Shown piece by piece: positions 34,101-43,453 of a DNA stretch of 64,000 bases (position 1 is its first letter; each line of letters begins with the position of its first letter). The DNA is from Sinonovacula constricta (Eukaryota; Mollusca; Bivalvia; Cardiida; Solecurtidae): NCBI GenBank assembly GCA_007844125.1, contig CM017561.1, forward strand, positions 56,720,774-56,784,773, read 5' to 3'. A program made the translations under genes and the position numbers. A model generated the notes under the pieces. The model saw only the letters and a program-made list of their open reading frames with translations. It searched no databases and was not told the DNA's origin.

Positions 34101-36804
34101 GCCTTTTGTTATATCATCATTGCATGCAGTTGTAAGGTTACACCAAACAGACAGCAAAGATTAAGCTGTATCTAAGATTAAGATTGTGCCCAATATAAAA
34201 TTATTCAGAGACTCTGACCTTAATGTAAGGTTATTTTGGGACTTTGGGCTTGATATTAGATTATTTAGTGACCTTGTGCAGAATATTACCAGGTAGATTA
34301 TTTGGAGACTGTGTGATTGATAGTAGATTATTTAGAGACTTTGTGCTTAATATTAGATGATTTAAAAATTTTGGGCTCCACAAAAGATTATTTAGAGACT
34401 GCCCTCATTATTATCTTTTTTAGAGACTTTGTACTCATAATTGGAATATTTAGAGACCTTGTGCTGAATATGAGGTTATTTAGAGACTGTGCTCAATGAT
34501 GTATGATTTAGAAACTTCTCAAAATTATATTATTTAGACATGTCAAAAGTTTAGAGATGTTGTCCTTTCATTGCACTAAGTTTATTTTAGGATTTTTGTT
34601 TTTTTAGATACATGTACATTTCACATATTGTTTTTTGTAGGTGACAAGTGACCTTAATTTGACATTTAATAAATATGTTAAATGCTATTATTCTCAATCT
34701 CTATTGATCTTATTTGTAGTTATTTGTCATTTTTAATGGATAACATATATGTAAATATGTAAATGATCTTTTAGTTATACTCTTTAAGTAATGCTGTATC
34801 AAGTAGCTATCATTCTAGTTGTCTATCCAAAAACTTGAAGTTCATTGCTGTTTTATCAACTACACATTCAGCATAAGCTTATATATAAAACAAAATGGTA
34901 TAAAAAAAATTGTTATTATTTTCTTTGTAAAAAAAAACACTGCTATTCACAGGGCTTTTACTAAGTAATATTATTTTATATTATTTTAAACATATCAGTT
35001 CATGCATGTAAAATGTACCAGTACATGTATGTAACATGTAGCAGAACAGGTATGTAAAACGTACCAGAATTACTATTCTTTTTACCTGAGAGGAACTATT
35101 GGAAAGGTGGGTTCAAGTCATACACTTTAATGATTGTTTTAACCAATGTAATTTTTAAATTCTGTTTAAAGTCAATATACTGCTATGATGAAAGTGTTCA
35201 TAAGAATTTTCAGTTAATATTGTATTTTTATTTCTCTGAATCAGGCAGCTACCATTGGAAGGGCGTGTTCGACTACTAGACGTCGGTAGCTGTTTCAATC
35301 CATTTCTGTCTTTCCCAGAAATTTTGGCAGTTGGCATTGATATTAGCCCAGCAACACAGGTGAGTAGTTACCAGCCCCTTTATTTATGATACAACTTGAA
35401 TTCAATCTCAAATAATATAACCAGACCTGGTAGCACAATCAGCAGAGCAGCTCCAAGTACAGGAGGCACCAGGTTCGAGCCTAGGCCGTGACGTCCCAGA
35501 TTCATTAAAAATGATAGTGATATAGCTTTCTTGCTAAACCTCAAGCAAATATAAATGCAGTTTCTTGACATGCTTAGCCCGGTGGCAGGATAATGTGACT
35601 GGGTGTGGTATCATGCTAGGTGTTCATGGCATGCTATTCACAGTAAAGGCAGAACTATATCTCCTTCAAGTGGACACCGTCTCTAAATAACAGGAATACT
35701 GTAAGAAGGATGATAAACCTATCAAACAAACAAGCCCTTTTCGATATAATACTGTTATAGATTTGTTTTGAATTCTATTTCAAAAAATAGGTGAATGCTA
35801 AAAAAATCCATTTTGCAAATTAGACAATAATAATGTTGTTTCCTTAAGGTATAATGATTACAATGTCTAATTATTATAATAATACATTTTAACTACAAAA
35901 ATTATTATGATAAAAGTAAAAAAATAATAGTTATTATTACCATATCATGTTGTAAATTTTGATTTCTTTTTGCCCTGTTATATATATATAATAAATAAGA
36001 TTCATTATTTACTATTATCATAATAATAATAATAAAAAAACTCATTATATATAATCATCATATTATGATATGTTTTTAATTAGGGTTATTTTTTTTTGTT
36101 ACGTTATTTGGCTGATGGCTGATGTAATGCTTTTATCTCATTGCAGTTATTATTATTTTTTATATATAAAAAGTTATTTATTAATAGTCTTTTTAAATTA
36201 TTATTTTCAGAGTGTGTTCCACTGTGACTTCCTACACCTGAGGACCACAGACCATCTCCAGGTTGCCCACGATACCATGGAAACATTTATCAACCAGCTA
36301 AGTGACCCTGTTGAATGGCTGCCAAAAGAATGCTTCCATGTAGTTGTTTTCTCCCTTCTTCTTGAGTACTTCCCAGCTCCATATCAACGTTGGCTAAGCT
36401 GCGAGAAAGCGCAGGAGCTACTTATGTACGACGGAATCCTGATCATCATCACTCCAGATTCTCACGCGGTAAATCGTAACGCACCAATGATGAAGAGCTG
36501 GAAGATCGCCATCGAGGCAATGGGGTTCAAACGGTGGCGCTATGTTAAACAAGAACATCTGCATTGCATGGTGTTTCGAAAAGTTGAGGTGAACGAAAGA
36601 GAAAAACAGGAAAGGTTTATAAATGGAATAACGGCGGATATGTTGTATATACCGCAGGATTTTAACAGCTTCGATGATCGGGATGAATACGGGAAGATGA
36701 TAGAATACACCGAAGAGGACGAGGAGTTTTATAGGCTGCATACGCTGAATGAACTGCCAGTGAACGAATTGTCAGACTCTGAAAATGAATTTGAAGGCAC
36801 TTGA
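18965..36804 (+). CDS. SAMTOR: SAMTOR (BMT2) orthologue, S-adenosylmethionine sensor for mTORC1, six coding exons
   Basis: Joining 18965-19133, 19633-19746, 20483-20720, 20975-21109, 35245-35359 and 36211-36804 gives an unbroken frame of 454 codons, every junction GT-AG and phase-matched; human SAMTOR has about 405. In order the product has a variable N terminus, a helical segment ([17 protein letters not shown]), [37 protein letters not shown], a low-complexity linker, the SAM-binding Rossmann motif [11 protein letters not shown] with [48 protein letters not shown], and the C-terminal LYIPQDFNS with an acidic tail. Glycine and aspartate corresponding to human Gly172 and Asp190, reported as needed for SAM binding, are retained. 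In animals SAMTOR binds GATOR1/KICSTOR and inhibits mTORC1 when SAM is low. The ATG at 18965 is chosen because an in-frame TGA lies two codons upstream. Confidence 0.9.
19190..19335 (+). repeat. decayed family A SINE fragment in SAMTOR intron
   Basis: Contains TGTGACTGGTTGTGGTATCAT and a degraded GATGGCATCATGTAAAC...CAGATTACTGAAAG, the body of family A. No tRNA head. Confidence 0.55.
19449..19700 (+). repeat. 84-bp tandem triplication spanning a splice acceptor and exon start
   Basis: Three units with exact 84-bp spacing have acceptor AGs ending at 19464, 19548 and 19632. Each contains the TTGCTCTxTTTCAG tract and the following coding start ([15 protein letters not shown]). Units 1 and 2 carry TAA where unit 3 has CAA (Gln), and they lead back into the next unit; only unit 3 runs on into the complete exon. 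All three acceptors look equally usable by sequence. Confidence 0.9.
19633..19746 (+). CDS. SAMTOR: SAMTOR exon, third copy of triplicated acceptor
   Basis: Begins in phase 1 after TTTCAG and ends in phase 1 at AAG|GTATTC. Encodes [15 protein letters not shown] and then [16 protein letters not shown], matching the human segment IWREHC...EYAVAMKNLADNHWAK. Use of unit 1 or 2 as the acceptor would put a stop codon after about 20 residues. Confidence 0.88.
20059..20121. repeat. three 21-bp units AAAGTTATTGCATATCTTAAT
   Basis: Units start at 20059, 20080 and 20101 with one or two differences each. Intronic. Confidence 0.85.
20180..20350 (-). repeat. family C tRNA-SINE copy
   Basis: On the minus strand the head contains AGAGTCGCTGACTAGTAACTCC and the body contains GGTGGATTTTTCCAGACATG. 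The same wording occurs at 8495-8695 and 28795-28910. Its frame on the + strand (part of 20032-20319) is not a gene. Confidence 0.6.
20483..20720 (+). CDS. SAMTOR: SAMTOR exon, conserved [13 protein letters not shown] plus start of linker
   Basis: Acceptor TTGTAG at 20482. The split codon completes as Glu, giving [19 protein letters not shown] and [10 protein letters not shown], then a Ser/Thr/Gln-rich linker. The donor chosen is CAG|GTGATG at 20721 because it leaves phase 2, matching both 20975 and 35245. Beyond it the frame stops at 20722-20724. Confidence 0.8.
20721..20974 (+). other. 254-bp segment: short intron or frameshifted linker coding
   Basis: It begins GTGATG and ends TGTCAG, so it can be removed as an intron that restores the frame. 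It is also open for 97 codons in the +1 frame (20687-20977), with an acidic, Ser/Thr-rich product resembling linker sequence, and its acceptor has a poor pyrimidine tract. The alternative is retained coding sequence with two single-base shifts, one between 20687 and 20722 and one between 20958 and 20975. Confidence 0.5.
20975..21109 (+). CDS. SAMTOR: SAMTOR acidic linker exon, symmetric 135 bp
   Basis: Encodes [19 protein letters not shown] and a further acidic, disordered stretch, ending at a strong donor GT|GTAAGT. Both ends are phase 2, so skipping it keeps the frame and would give a 409-residue protein, close to the vertebrate length. No counterpart exists in human SAMTOR. Confidence 0.65.
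21498..21783 (+). repeat. tRNA-derived SINE, family A
   Basis: TGGTAGTGCAATTGGTAGAGC head with a decayed B box (GAGTTGGACCC), then GACTGGATGTAGTATCATGCC and CACTATATCTGCC. Older than the 208 copy by its number of differences. Confidence 0.8.
22020..22262 (+). repeat. tRNA-derived SINE, family B, 5'-truncated
   Basis: Starts within the tRNA head (GAGGTCGCGGGTTAAAACCCC) and continues through AAGTTGGTAGTAGTGGCTTCC and GGCCGGGTTCAGTCCCTGG to the CCCATCCCATCCC end. The frame at 22082-22303 is repeat translation. Confidence 0.8.
22653..23137 (+). mobile_element. TTAA foldback MITE, copy C, both ends present
   Basis: TTAA|AGGTGGTATCCAAATATTTGG at the left and AAACTATCAGACACCACCT|TTAA at the right. 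This 485-bp copy carries no insertion and serves as the reference for the family length. Confidence 0.8.
23718..24226 (-). mobile_element. TTAA foldback MITE, copy D, reverse orientation
   Basis: Ends are AAAGGTGGTATCCGACA (duplicated at the left, 23720 and 23737) and CCAAACTGTCGGATACTACC at the right. The interior is copy C in reverse complement (GTGGCTCAGAAAGGAAATACG, CAATAAACAGCATTTTGCG). The frame at 23952-24185 belongs to it. Confidence 0.75.
24444..24503 (-). CDS. candidate first coding exon, unidentified protein, inside MITE copy E
   Basis: The minus-strand ATG at 24503 begins [15 protein letters not shown] and reaches CCAAG|GTGTTC, a possible donor in phase 0; the frame also reads through to about 24420 and upstream to 24539. 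Amino-acid composition is protein-like, unlike the repeats around it. I do not recognise the family. It could be a captured or retained fragment of a real gene's 5' end. Confidence 0.3.
24640..24725 (+). promoter_or_regulatory. candidate promoter with ETS and CRE-like sites and a short + strand exon
   Basis: GACGTCATTG (about 24644), CGACTTCCGG (24693) and then ATGATCGTTATTTCT|GTAAGT (24711-24725, donor 24726). Together with the minus-strand ATG at 24503 this has the look of a divergent housekeeping promoter. No downstream exon identified. Confidence 0.3.
25164..25634 (-). mobile_element. TTAA foldback MITE, copy F, reverse orientation
   Basis: Starts AAAGGTGATTTCCTACAGTTTGCC and ends CCAAACTGTCAGATAC. 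The interior includes CAGCATGGCTCAGTTAGGAAA and CAATAAACAGCAATTCGCAG as in copy D. The ends are decayed. Confidence 0.7.
25856..26592. repeat. 24-bp satellite, about 30 units, with 168-bp higher order
   Basis: The unit contains CATTGTAATGCTTTTGG plus a variable TTTTCCG/TTCTCGG end. A seven-unit block recurs at exactly 168 bp (CTCGCCTTGTTACTC at 26291 and CTCGCTTTGTTACTC at 26459), and within 25980-26110 units alternate as 48-bp dimers. The period is a multiple of three and stops are rare, so long frames appear on both strands (25861-26196, 25871-26254, 25981-26439 minus, 25706-25984 minus). These are judged repeat translation. Confidence 0.9.
26600..27510. other. intron sequence without recognised features
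   Basis: AT-rich; no exon or repeat copy identified. Confidence 0.4.
27516..27765 (+). repeat. tRNA-derived SINE, family A, diverged
   Basis: Head ACCTGGTAGAGCAACG with B box GGTTCAATTC, then TGTGACTGAGTGTTGTTTCATG and GAAGGCAGCACTAAGTCTGC. The A-box region is shortened. Confidence 0.75.
28285..28325. repeat. (GTCT)n microsatellite
   Basis: CCGTCCGTCTGTCTG... with five to six GTCT units, directly before the 146-bp tandem repeat. Confidence 0.9.
28400..28792. repeat. 146-bp tandem repeat with AAGGTCA half sites
   Basis: Three units are marked by AAGGTCAAGG at 28445, 28591 and 28737 (146-bp spacing each). Each contains TCAAGGTCA (GGTCAAGGAC in the first) and, a few bases on, an inverted TGACCTTG. 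TCAAGGTCA is the known extended half site for ERR and NR5A/SF-1 nuclear receptors. Between are GCAAAATTGTGTCCGGCCC and ATATTGAGATGACGTGTCGCG. The third unit is cut short by a SINE at about 28795. Confidence 0.85.
28795..28910 (-). repeat. family C tRNA-SINE fragment
   Basis: Minus-strand AGAGTCGCTGACTTATAACTCC and the GCxTCTTATGGCATTAAG body, as at 20180. It abuts and truncates the 146-bp array. Confidence 0.55.
29624..29762 (+). repeat. family C tRNA-SINE fragment, + orientation
   Basis: GGGGCACCCGTAGCATGG, AGAGTCGGCGATTTGTAACTCC, TCTGACTGCTTAGCC and GTGGGAAGT. Shares order and wording with the minus copies at 8495 and 20180. Confidence 0.6.
29763..31667. other. intron sequence without recognised exons
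   Basis: AT-rich, with a short AC run at 30660-30680. The frame at 29804-30004 has no family features. Confidence 0.4.
31668..31775 (+). repeat. tRNA-SINE head fragment, family C-like
   Basis: GGGGCTGCCTTTGGTTAAGTGG...CTTGTAAATGTTCTGTCCCTTAG...GGTTTTGGTCTCCG, a decayed A and B box spacing. Confidence 0.45.
32031..32300 (-). repeat. tRNA-derived SINE, family B, full length
   Basis: Minus strand: GGCCTCAATAGCTCAAATGGTAGAGCG head and GGGTTCGAACCC B box, then the AAAGTTGGTAGTAGTGG body to GGATTTGCC-type end at 32031. It lies next to an A-rich tract (31805-31875). The frames at 31795-32205 minus and 31879-32157 plus are repeat translation. Confidence 0.85.
32310..33330. other. intron sequence without recognised features
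   Basis: AT-rich; a short G-rich stretch at 33060-33090 only. Confidence 0.4.
33332..34038 (+). mobile_element. ATACATGTGAACT TIR element split by a hAT-like insertion
   Basis: The outer parts (33332-33414 and 33918-34038) align in order with the uninterrupted element at 42848-43068 (TGTGAACTTTTTCTGAGACC...; AATGTGTAAAACACCCCTCATTTT...). Removing the 503-bp insert leaves about 200 bp, the same length as the intact copy. Confidence 0.75.
33415..33917. mobile_element. hAT-like non-autonomous element nested in the TIR element
   Basis: Left end CAGTGGTCGAAATTAGCG...AGCCCGAC; the right end in reverse complement is CAGGGTTGAAATTTATAAGC...GTCGGGC. CAG-starting inverted ends fit hAT elements. No convincing 8-bp target duplication can be read. 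The frame at 33635-33916 contains [20 protein letters not shown] but no transposase motif. Confidence 0.6.
34150..34560. repeat. minisatellite, about ten units of GATTATTTAGAGACTTTGTGC type
   Basis: Imperfect units of roughly 36-40 bp, each with TTATTTAGAGAC followed by a TTGTGCTxAATATTAGA spacer. Confidence 0.8.
35245..35359 (+). CDS. SAMTOR: SAMTOR exon with SAM-binding motif
   Basis: Acceptor AATCAG at 35244 and donor CAG|GTGAGT at 35360. Encodes [14 protein letters not shown] (motif I glycine loop of the Rossmann methyltransferase fold) and [12 protein letters not shown] (acidic residue after beta 2 that holds SAM ribose). Confidence 0.92.
35421..35732 (+). repeat. tRNA-derived SINE, family A
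   Basis: CCAGACCTGGTAGCACAATC head, GGTTCGAGCC B box, TGTGACTGGGTGTGGTATCATG body and (CAAA) end. It lies 60 bp after the SAMTOR exon, within the 851-bp intron. Confidence 0.85.
36211..36804 (+). CDS. SAMTOR: SAMTOR last exon
   Basis: Acceptor TTTTCAG at 36210, phase 0, TGA at 36802-36804. Encodes [10 protein letters not shown], the [20 protein letters not shown] core, [37 protein letters not shown] and an acidic tail, collinear with human. Sequence upstream to 36070 is open in this frame but is intron (hydrophobic, AT-rich). AATAAA at 37050-37055 is a plausible polyadenylation signal. Confidence 0.93.
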   Translation, partial: SVFHCDFLHLRTTDHLQVAHDTMETFINQLSDPVEWLPKECFHVVVFSLLLEYFPAPYQRWLSCEKAQELLMYDGILIIITPDSHAVNRNAPMMKSWKIAIEAMGFKRWRYVKQEHLHCMVFRKVEVNEREKQERFINGITADMLYIPQDFNSFDDRDEYGKMIEYTEEDEEFYRLHTLNELPVNELSDSENEFEGT

Positions 36805-37049
36805 AAATGTTCTTAGGGTTAGTGTTAGAAGTACCAAATAACAAACCATACTCACGCATTTCTGATTGAAATATGCCATGTAGAAGTATTATGTATTTAT
36901 GAGATTTTTATTGGATACATTTTGGTTTGGGTACATTCAAGCTGCTGAAATATGTATTAACTGTTATTCCCTACTTTCGAAATGAAAGAAATGTTTTAGT
37001 TATCTCCCTTATGGGCAAGGTATTTTCATACACTTTATATAAGAAATAT

Positions 37050-37055
37050 AATAAA
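37050..37055 (+). terminator. candidate SAMTOR polyadenylation signal
   Basis: AATAAA 245 bp after the stop codon; another AATAAA lies near 37124. Confidence 0.45.
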
Positions 37056-37059
37056 TTTT

Positions 37060-38216
37060 ATTTTTAATTTGCATATTTTTTAGGAAAATGCTCAACCTTT
37101 TTAATAATTTTTTCTCTCAACCAATAAAATTCCATTTCATGAGCATGCTTCAGCCTTAAGTCTTTGTCAAAAGATTAAAAATTGGAAAAAATCAGTAAGT
37201 TTTCTTCAGGAACTATATACCATATACCTACCCACAAGAGAGTTAAGAGTGTAATTTCTTTAATTGTTAGAGTTAAGTCCCATTATTTACGAAAAAAGAG
37301 GGAATGGTAAGTGATTTTAACAGATTGAGTGAGATTGAATTGTGTAAGTTGTTTTTAGGTGTACATTTATTTTATTCTTTACAGTTTATCTATTTTACAT
37401 CAAAGCAAATATTTTCTTTTATACAAAGCAGAACAAACAAACCAAAGATGTTTTATAAAGGTATGTTGCAATTAGTACATCAATCAGTATTTGTAGCCTT
37501 TAAGATCTGATAATAACAATATCAGCAAGTCAGTGTTAACCCCTTGATTAAATATATACACCATTTTATGCCAAAGCCAACACGAAAATTAGTCTTATCT
37601 CAAGTATAATCCTGAGAACTATGAGTTTATTCATTGGTTGGTTAAGTGTAGGATCTATAGTTATAAGTTTAACAGACATGTATTCAAAATACTTTAAACT
37701 GATTAAAGGAAAGTAAAAAAACTTAGTGCAAAATCATATTCATGTTGTATGAGTTAATGATTTGGCCACTGTACGGCTAATTAAATATATTATGGAAACA
37801 AAGTGCCATATTGTGATGGCAGTGAATCAGTGAATATTCCTATAAAAATATTATATATATATATATTTATATGTATATATATATATATATTATTATGGAA
37901 AAAAAGTGCCATATTGTGATCGCAGTGAATATTGCCATCACAAAAAATACTCTACACTCAGGATAAGGGACTGGTTGTCAATGGTTTTCATTTTGATAAT
38001 GAAACCAACAAAATAATCAGTATTAATTTTTGCAGTATGTTTTTTTTTTTTTAAGGCAAAAAGTATTTATTTTATTGCTACTATTTAATTTGCTTGCTCG
38101 AGCATGTGTAAGATCATGCAGTTAAAACCTCAAAAGCACAGGTTCTTTTCAGGCATTTGAGACTGGGTCTACCTACACTAATTATTGACTGGGTCTACCT
38201 ACAATTATTATGGACT
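37060..38216. other. intergenic DNA with (TA)n and a local duplication
   Basis: A (TA)n tract at 37850-37895 separates two near-identical stretches, AAGTGCCATATTGTGATGGCAGTG (from 37800) and AAGTGCCATATTGTGATCGCAGTG (from 37900). No gene. Confidence 0.6.
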
Positions 38217-38508
38217 GGGATGGGATGAGATTAGCCGGCACTTTTGCCAATACTGTGCAGCGACATTTCTATCATTATAGCACAGGGGCACTTATAAGGT
38301 GCCCAGGGACTGAACCCGGCCGGTCCATTATACTGACACCGACGAGTCAGGCGTATTGCTGTCCCATTAGCTCCGAGCGTTAGGAGGGAAGCCACTACAT
38401 GTGTACTACCAACTTTAAAGTCTTTGGTTTGACCCAGACGGGGTTTGAACCCACGACCTCCCGATCCGCAAGCCGAGGCTTTATCACCTGAGCTGTTGCA
38501 TCCGGTTT
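38217..38508 (-). repeat. tRNA-derived SINE, family B
   Basis: Minus-strand head (GATAAAGCCTCGGCTTGCGG, GGGTTCAAACCCC B box) and full body. It is flanked by repeated GACTGGGTCTACCTACA words (38163, 38188, 38513), suggesting that it landed in a small local repeat. Confidence 0.85.
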
Positions 38509-39815
38509 ATTGACTGGGTCTTCCTACTCTAATTATTGCAGGACATTGTCAGCAAGACCAAAGTTGTATTGACCAGAATTGCAACTTTTATTTCTTTGCA
38601 ATATGTACTCTTGCTTAGGAAAATATGAAAAGGTCCTTTAAGAATTACACGATACTTATATCTGAACTATCTCTAGACAGAGGCATAAAATGTAACTATA
38701 AAAGTGAAAAAAAATCCAGAGATGAGACTTAACACACAAAAAGAAAAACCTGCAGTTACTGCCTTGGAATTGTCAGCTGTCAAAAGGACCAACTAGGGTG
38801 CTAAACCCAGTTTGTGGAGCGCTCGCACCTTGCACTTCCTTAAGGTTTTTTTTTTTTACAAACTGTGTAAATAAAAGTATCTCAAATAACACATCAAAAT
38901 GAGGCAAGCACTGGCGGAGTTAAAATTTGAGTGTTATCAAAATCTCATCAGAAATGTTTCTGCAAAATGGGGCCAAGTCCTCTTAACATAAAATGGTTAA
39001 CCATTTCACTGCCATTAAGATGGGTAAATCGGTTTTGGGAATTCCCCAATACGTTGAATAATCCAGAAACAGATTGACATCACACATTTTATATATATTT
39101 GACCAATGATATTTTGTTCTGCAGATACATGGTTAAAATTGCATTTTGGATATTTAGTGCCTGGCAGTGTAAGGGTTAATTGGAGCATCACATCAAGTAT
39201 TCTTGACTTGCAGTCATAGTGAAGGCAGCATTATATTTGATGCAAATAAACCCAATTTACTGAGGACTGAAAAATTGTTGGAGGAACGTAAAACAAATAG
39301 AAAAAGCAAAATCTGTGCGTGACATTTGTTGAAAGCATTCATAATTGAAATAAAAGCAGATAAAAAAAAATCACCCTGTCTTATATAATAGCTTTGAAAA
39401 TATAGTACAATTTGAAGGGTATCTAGTTCATACAAAACCTTGTCTTTGTTTCAGAATACTTTCTTCATTTTCTGTTATTACATTTTACATTCTAAATGTC
39501 ATCTCAAGATACTTGCGAATGAAGCTCATCAAAGGAACTTCAAATGAAATTGTCATGAAAAATGGATTTACCTTTTTTTCAGTAAATTATATGCAATCTT
39601 AATATTTCTTCAAAGGAGCAATCAGATACTATTAAGACAGAAGGTCACCGTAAATCTTTTTCTTAGTTAATGTTTAAAGAGAGTTAAATTATAATTATTC
39701 ATGGCGTAAAAAACTTCATATAAAATACTCTCAAGCCATAAACTTCTGAAGTTTAGAAATAATTCTACAAACTTTCTTGTCATGAATTTAGAACCCTTAC
39801 TTATTCCATTCATGA
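38509..39815. other. intergenic DNA with a decayed SINE tail
   Basis: About 39180-39300 has GTCATAGTGAAGGCAGCATTATATTTG and TTGTTGGAGGAACG, the 3' part of a family A SINE. Nothing else is recognised. Confidence 0.45.
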
Positions 39816-39936
39816 ACCGGACCTGGTAGCGCAATCGGTAGAGCGTCGGCTCCAGGTATGGGAGGCCCCGGGTTCGAACCTGAGCCATGACATACCAAAG
39901 TCATAAAAAATGGTAGTGGTAAAGCTCCCTTGCTAC
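39816..39936 (+). repeat. tRNA-derived SINE, family A, head only
   Basis: ACCGGACCTGGTAGCGCAATCGGTAGAGCG with an intact B box GGGTTCGAACC, truncated after the first 120 bp. The best preserved family A promoter in the window. Confidence 0.8.
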
Positions 39937-41389
39937 ATTCTTATATGTAGAGTGGTCAATTGCTGTTGTTTCGGTTCAGTCTTCTCTGCCATATACTACG
40001 TGTTCTAAACTGTTTTGATACTAATTATATTGTTTCCTGTACATGGCTTTAAACAAGGAATATTCAGGTCTATGACTTTTTTAGCTGTATACTTTTTCTC
40101 GTGATTCCCAATTATATGGGTGTTTTTTTTAAGTACCAGTAAGTATGCCTGGCTTCAAAATCAGAATATTCAGGCCTAAGAGTACAATGGATGTACAGAT
40201 TTTCCCTCGTGATATATTAAACAATTTCAGATTTATAAGAAAAAATGTCTTTGTACTCAAGTGTATGATGTACAATTACTACGATTTGTCTGTAAACCAG
40301 AGGAATAAATTTCAAAGGAATAATTTTCAGTAAAAATCTTAATTGGGTATGTCAAATTAATTAACATTTATTAGATGTCAGTCACGTTGCTATGATTTTA
40401 TAATTATTTGTTTTTATTAGATATTTTTAAACCTGTTATATATGTACTCATTAAGTAAAGATTGTTTATTTTACGAGTGAAATAAAAACAAGGTACATCT
40501 CATGTAGATAGTAAACTATGGACAAAGTACTATGGACAAGACTTATAATTTAAAACTACCATAAACACTTGTTTTTAGTCTGCAACTACTTTATCTGCCA
40601 ATCAGAATACAGCTTATATTCTAGCTTACCAATCTTCCTAAATATTTTTAATCCAAAAGTGAAAAAAACTCATCTTGATTTACATCATATTTACTTGCTA
40701 TAACTTTCGGGAATGTTGTCATCTTTTTCAAAATAACTTTGAGGAAGATGTTAGTTATTTCTTAATGAATATTTATATTCGATTTACTTTGATGGAGTGT
40801 TTATTTTCGTTCCAAAAACCAAGTTAGTTCCCCTACAAATAAGTATGACCAAAAAACACTTGTATTAAGTGCACACTTGTTAAGACTGCTTTTTTTTTTT
40901 AATTCTTATTTATCTTATTTATAAATGCATTTTGTGTATGTTTTCATTTGGCTAAATTTAAAAAGTTAAATATTAGAAAAAAAATAAATATATCACCAAA
41001 ATGTCATATTTTTTATGTTGTTTTGTTTTCACTGTGGACAAGTTTATTTTGGTCAGTTGAGTTGATTTATGAAGTAAAACAAGTATGTTTTTTGAAGCAG
41101 ATGTTAGCAAAACTATTACATAAATAATATTTTTTTGCATTTAAAAAACCCATTAGGAAGTGCGAGGTTTGAGCTTTGTAAAAACGGTTTAAGCACCCCA
41201 GTTGGTCCTTTTTGCCGACTGACCATTCCAAGGTGGTAACTGTTGGGTTTGCTCTTTTTGTTAAATGACTCAACAAATATTAGTTCTTACTTTTACATTT
41301 GGCTTGCATGTGAATACCTTTGTCCTGTGCCTTTTGGGTTCTGGTATATGTTTCAATGCTCTTAGGACCTTGTCATATATTCTTATAAG
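39937..41389. other. intergenic AT-rich DNA
   Basis: No exon or clear repeat copy recognised. Confidence 0.4.
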
Positions 41390-41590
41390 TAGGTGTCCCC
41401 TTGGAGTGGATAGTGTCTGCAACTTGTAATCCTCTAAATCCTCAGCCCCTCACTCTGTGGATTCAAATCCTGGTCAGGTGAAAACTTTCATTTAGGAAGG
41501 TCTTTCAGCTGACCTTCAATGTAATGGGGGTTCTACACAGACCTTTGTCCAGCATTTACCTTTAGCAAAAAAGAAATGTCCCATGATGGC
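41390..41590 (+). repeat. family C tRNA-SINE copy
   Basis: AGGTGTCCCCTTGGAGTGG...CTGCAACTTGTAATCCTC...CTGTGGATTCAAATCCTGG, then AAGGTCTTTCAGCTGACC and the CTACACAGACCTTTGTCC body. Confidence 0.6.
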
Positions 41591-42847
41591 CAAAATAGGG
41601 TATATTGGTGAAATGAACACTGCCTCCAATGTTAGTTAATACCCAAGGCATTCCAAACAGTAGTTGGAATTCTTTGACTTTGTCACCTGTTCTTTTGTAC
41701 ATATTGCAGTTACAGTACAAATAGTGAAATTTCTTACTTGTGCATAAATATAAGCTTAAAATCCATTTAAATACTTTGAGAGATATGTTATTATATATGG
41801 AAGTGTTTGTTGATGATGGTTAACCCCTGGTATAGCAAGAAAGGCAGAAATGTCAACATACACTCCAAAGAGCACAAGCATAAAAACTGAGTAAAACAAA
41901 TGAAAGGTCCTTTTGCATTTCGGGATTATTCAGAGGAGACTTATAATTAATTTCTTTCATTGTATTGCTGTATCTACTGAAAAACGAAACATCAGTACAT
42001 TACCCTGTGTGGTGAACGTGTTCTCTACTTATATTTCAAATCATCAATGCCTACAGCACCAGTTGAGTGCAATGTACATTTGCCTCTTCACTTCTGTGAA
42101 CATAGAACATAACCGAGATTTTGTGATAAAAACCATCTAAGTATCAGCATTTATTATTCCCTCTTCAATTCCTGATGTTTCGTTCTTTTCAGCACTGAAA
42201 TTTATATATACCGGTGAAAATGAGTTAAATGACTGTTCAAAAATACTCATAATTGTTAATAAAACATGCCAAATAAAAAATAATTTTGTTTTTATTTTCC
42301 GTCTAATACTGGTAGCTCACAATTTACACTGTTCACCAATTGGATGTTTTTGCTGTTTAATTGCAGTTAAAAAAAAATTAATTTATGTTGAAAAGTAAAT
42401 AATACGTTTATAATTTCCTTTCAGAAAGAAGAAGAAGCTACTTTCTCAGTTAAACAAAACTGTTTGCAAAAGCTTCAGATATTTTTTGGCATAGCTGTTC
42501 ATCCTCATTTTTGACCTACTTAAAGATGGTGACGTAAGGCAAGCTCGGTTGAATATCAAAGCTACCCACATTGGTAGAAATTACCTCTTGTGTCACTAAA
42601 CTCATTTAAACCAAAAAGACACAACTTTACGATTGATTTATACACATAATTTGTACAAAGGTCTACTTCTTCTACTGTAGACTACTTTTTTTCCAGGGTG
42701 TAGAATAAAAAGTAAGTCTACTCCGCAATGAATTTCTCACTACTTTCTCACTACTTTCTGAATTTATATGCAGATTAAATAGTTTTATTATATCTAGCTT
42801 GATATTGATAGAAATTTAACATAAAAGTATAGTGTGAAGTAAACTTA

Positions 42848-43068
42848 TGTACCATACATGTGAACTTTTTCGGAGGCCAAAGTGGGAGCTTTGCACTTGC
42901 AGAGTGGAAGATATGTTATTTTCATATAAACAAGGAAGGCAATTATCTGTTTCCAAGGAGGGAGATTTCTGACAATGTGTAAAACGCCCCTCATTTTCAA
43001 ATAATTTTGAACCTTAATAGAGGGAGTATCCCTACAAAAGTGGGAGAATTTACATGTATGATATACAA
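42848..43068 (+). mobile_element. TIR element with ATACATGTGAACT ends, uninterrupted copy
   Basis: Left end CATACATGTGAACTTTTTCGG and right end GTGGGAGAATTTACATGTATG are inverted. About 220 bp, non-coding. Other copies at 1536 (fragment) and 33332 (interrupted). Confidence 0.7.
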
Positions 43069-43453
43069 CATGCATTTTATTAGTTACAAAATCGGATGCA
43101 GTATTATGTGTGTAAATTGTATTTAATCTCGGATAAAATATATATATCTTTTGGTGTTTTGTTCTTACAAGCTTTTTTTTAGAAGTTAATTGATCTTATT
43201 CTTGTTATTAAAAAGTTTTAGTATATACAACAACGACAAACACACTTAATATTTTAAAACCTCACCAGTGCAGAAAATCTGTCTTATTTTAAAGTTACTT
43301 CTTGTTAATTCTTAGCCTGCTGTTCTTGTATTTATAAGGCTTACAAATCAGGCACCTCTATTTGCTGTTTATTCTTTAATAATAAATATATATTAACTTT
43401 TACATGTAACATGTATAATATGTAAGCAAAATATATCTGACATTTAAGCATTG

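Larger units (their letters stand above)
21110..35244 (+). other. 14.1-kb SAMTOR intron, repeat-filled
   Basis: Bounded by GTAAGT and a TCTCTGAATCAG acceptor. It contains SINEs, MITE copies C to F, a 24-bp satellite, a 146-bp tandem repeat, a nested TIR/hAT element and a candidate captured exon pair, listed separately. Confidence 0.8.

Noticed and set aside
36070..36210. Upstream extension of the last SAMTOR exon as a membrane-like N terminus
   Set aside because: Hydrophobic AT-rich intron read-through; homology to SAMTOR begins exactly after the AG at 36210.
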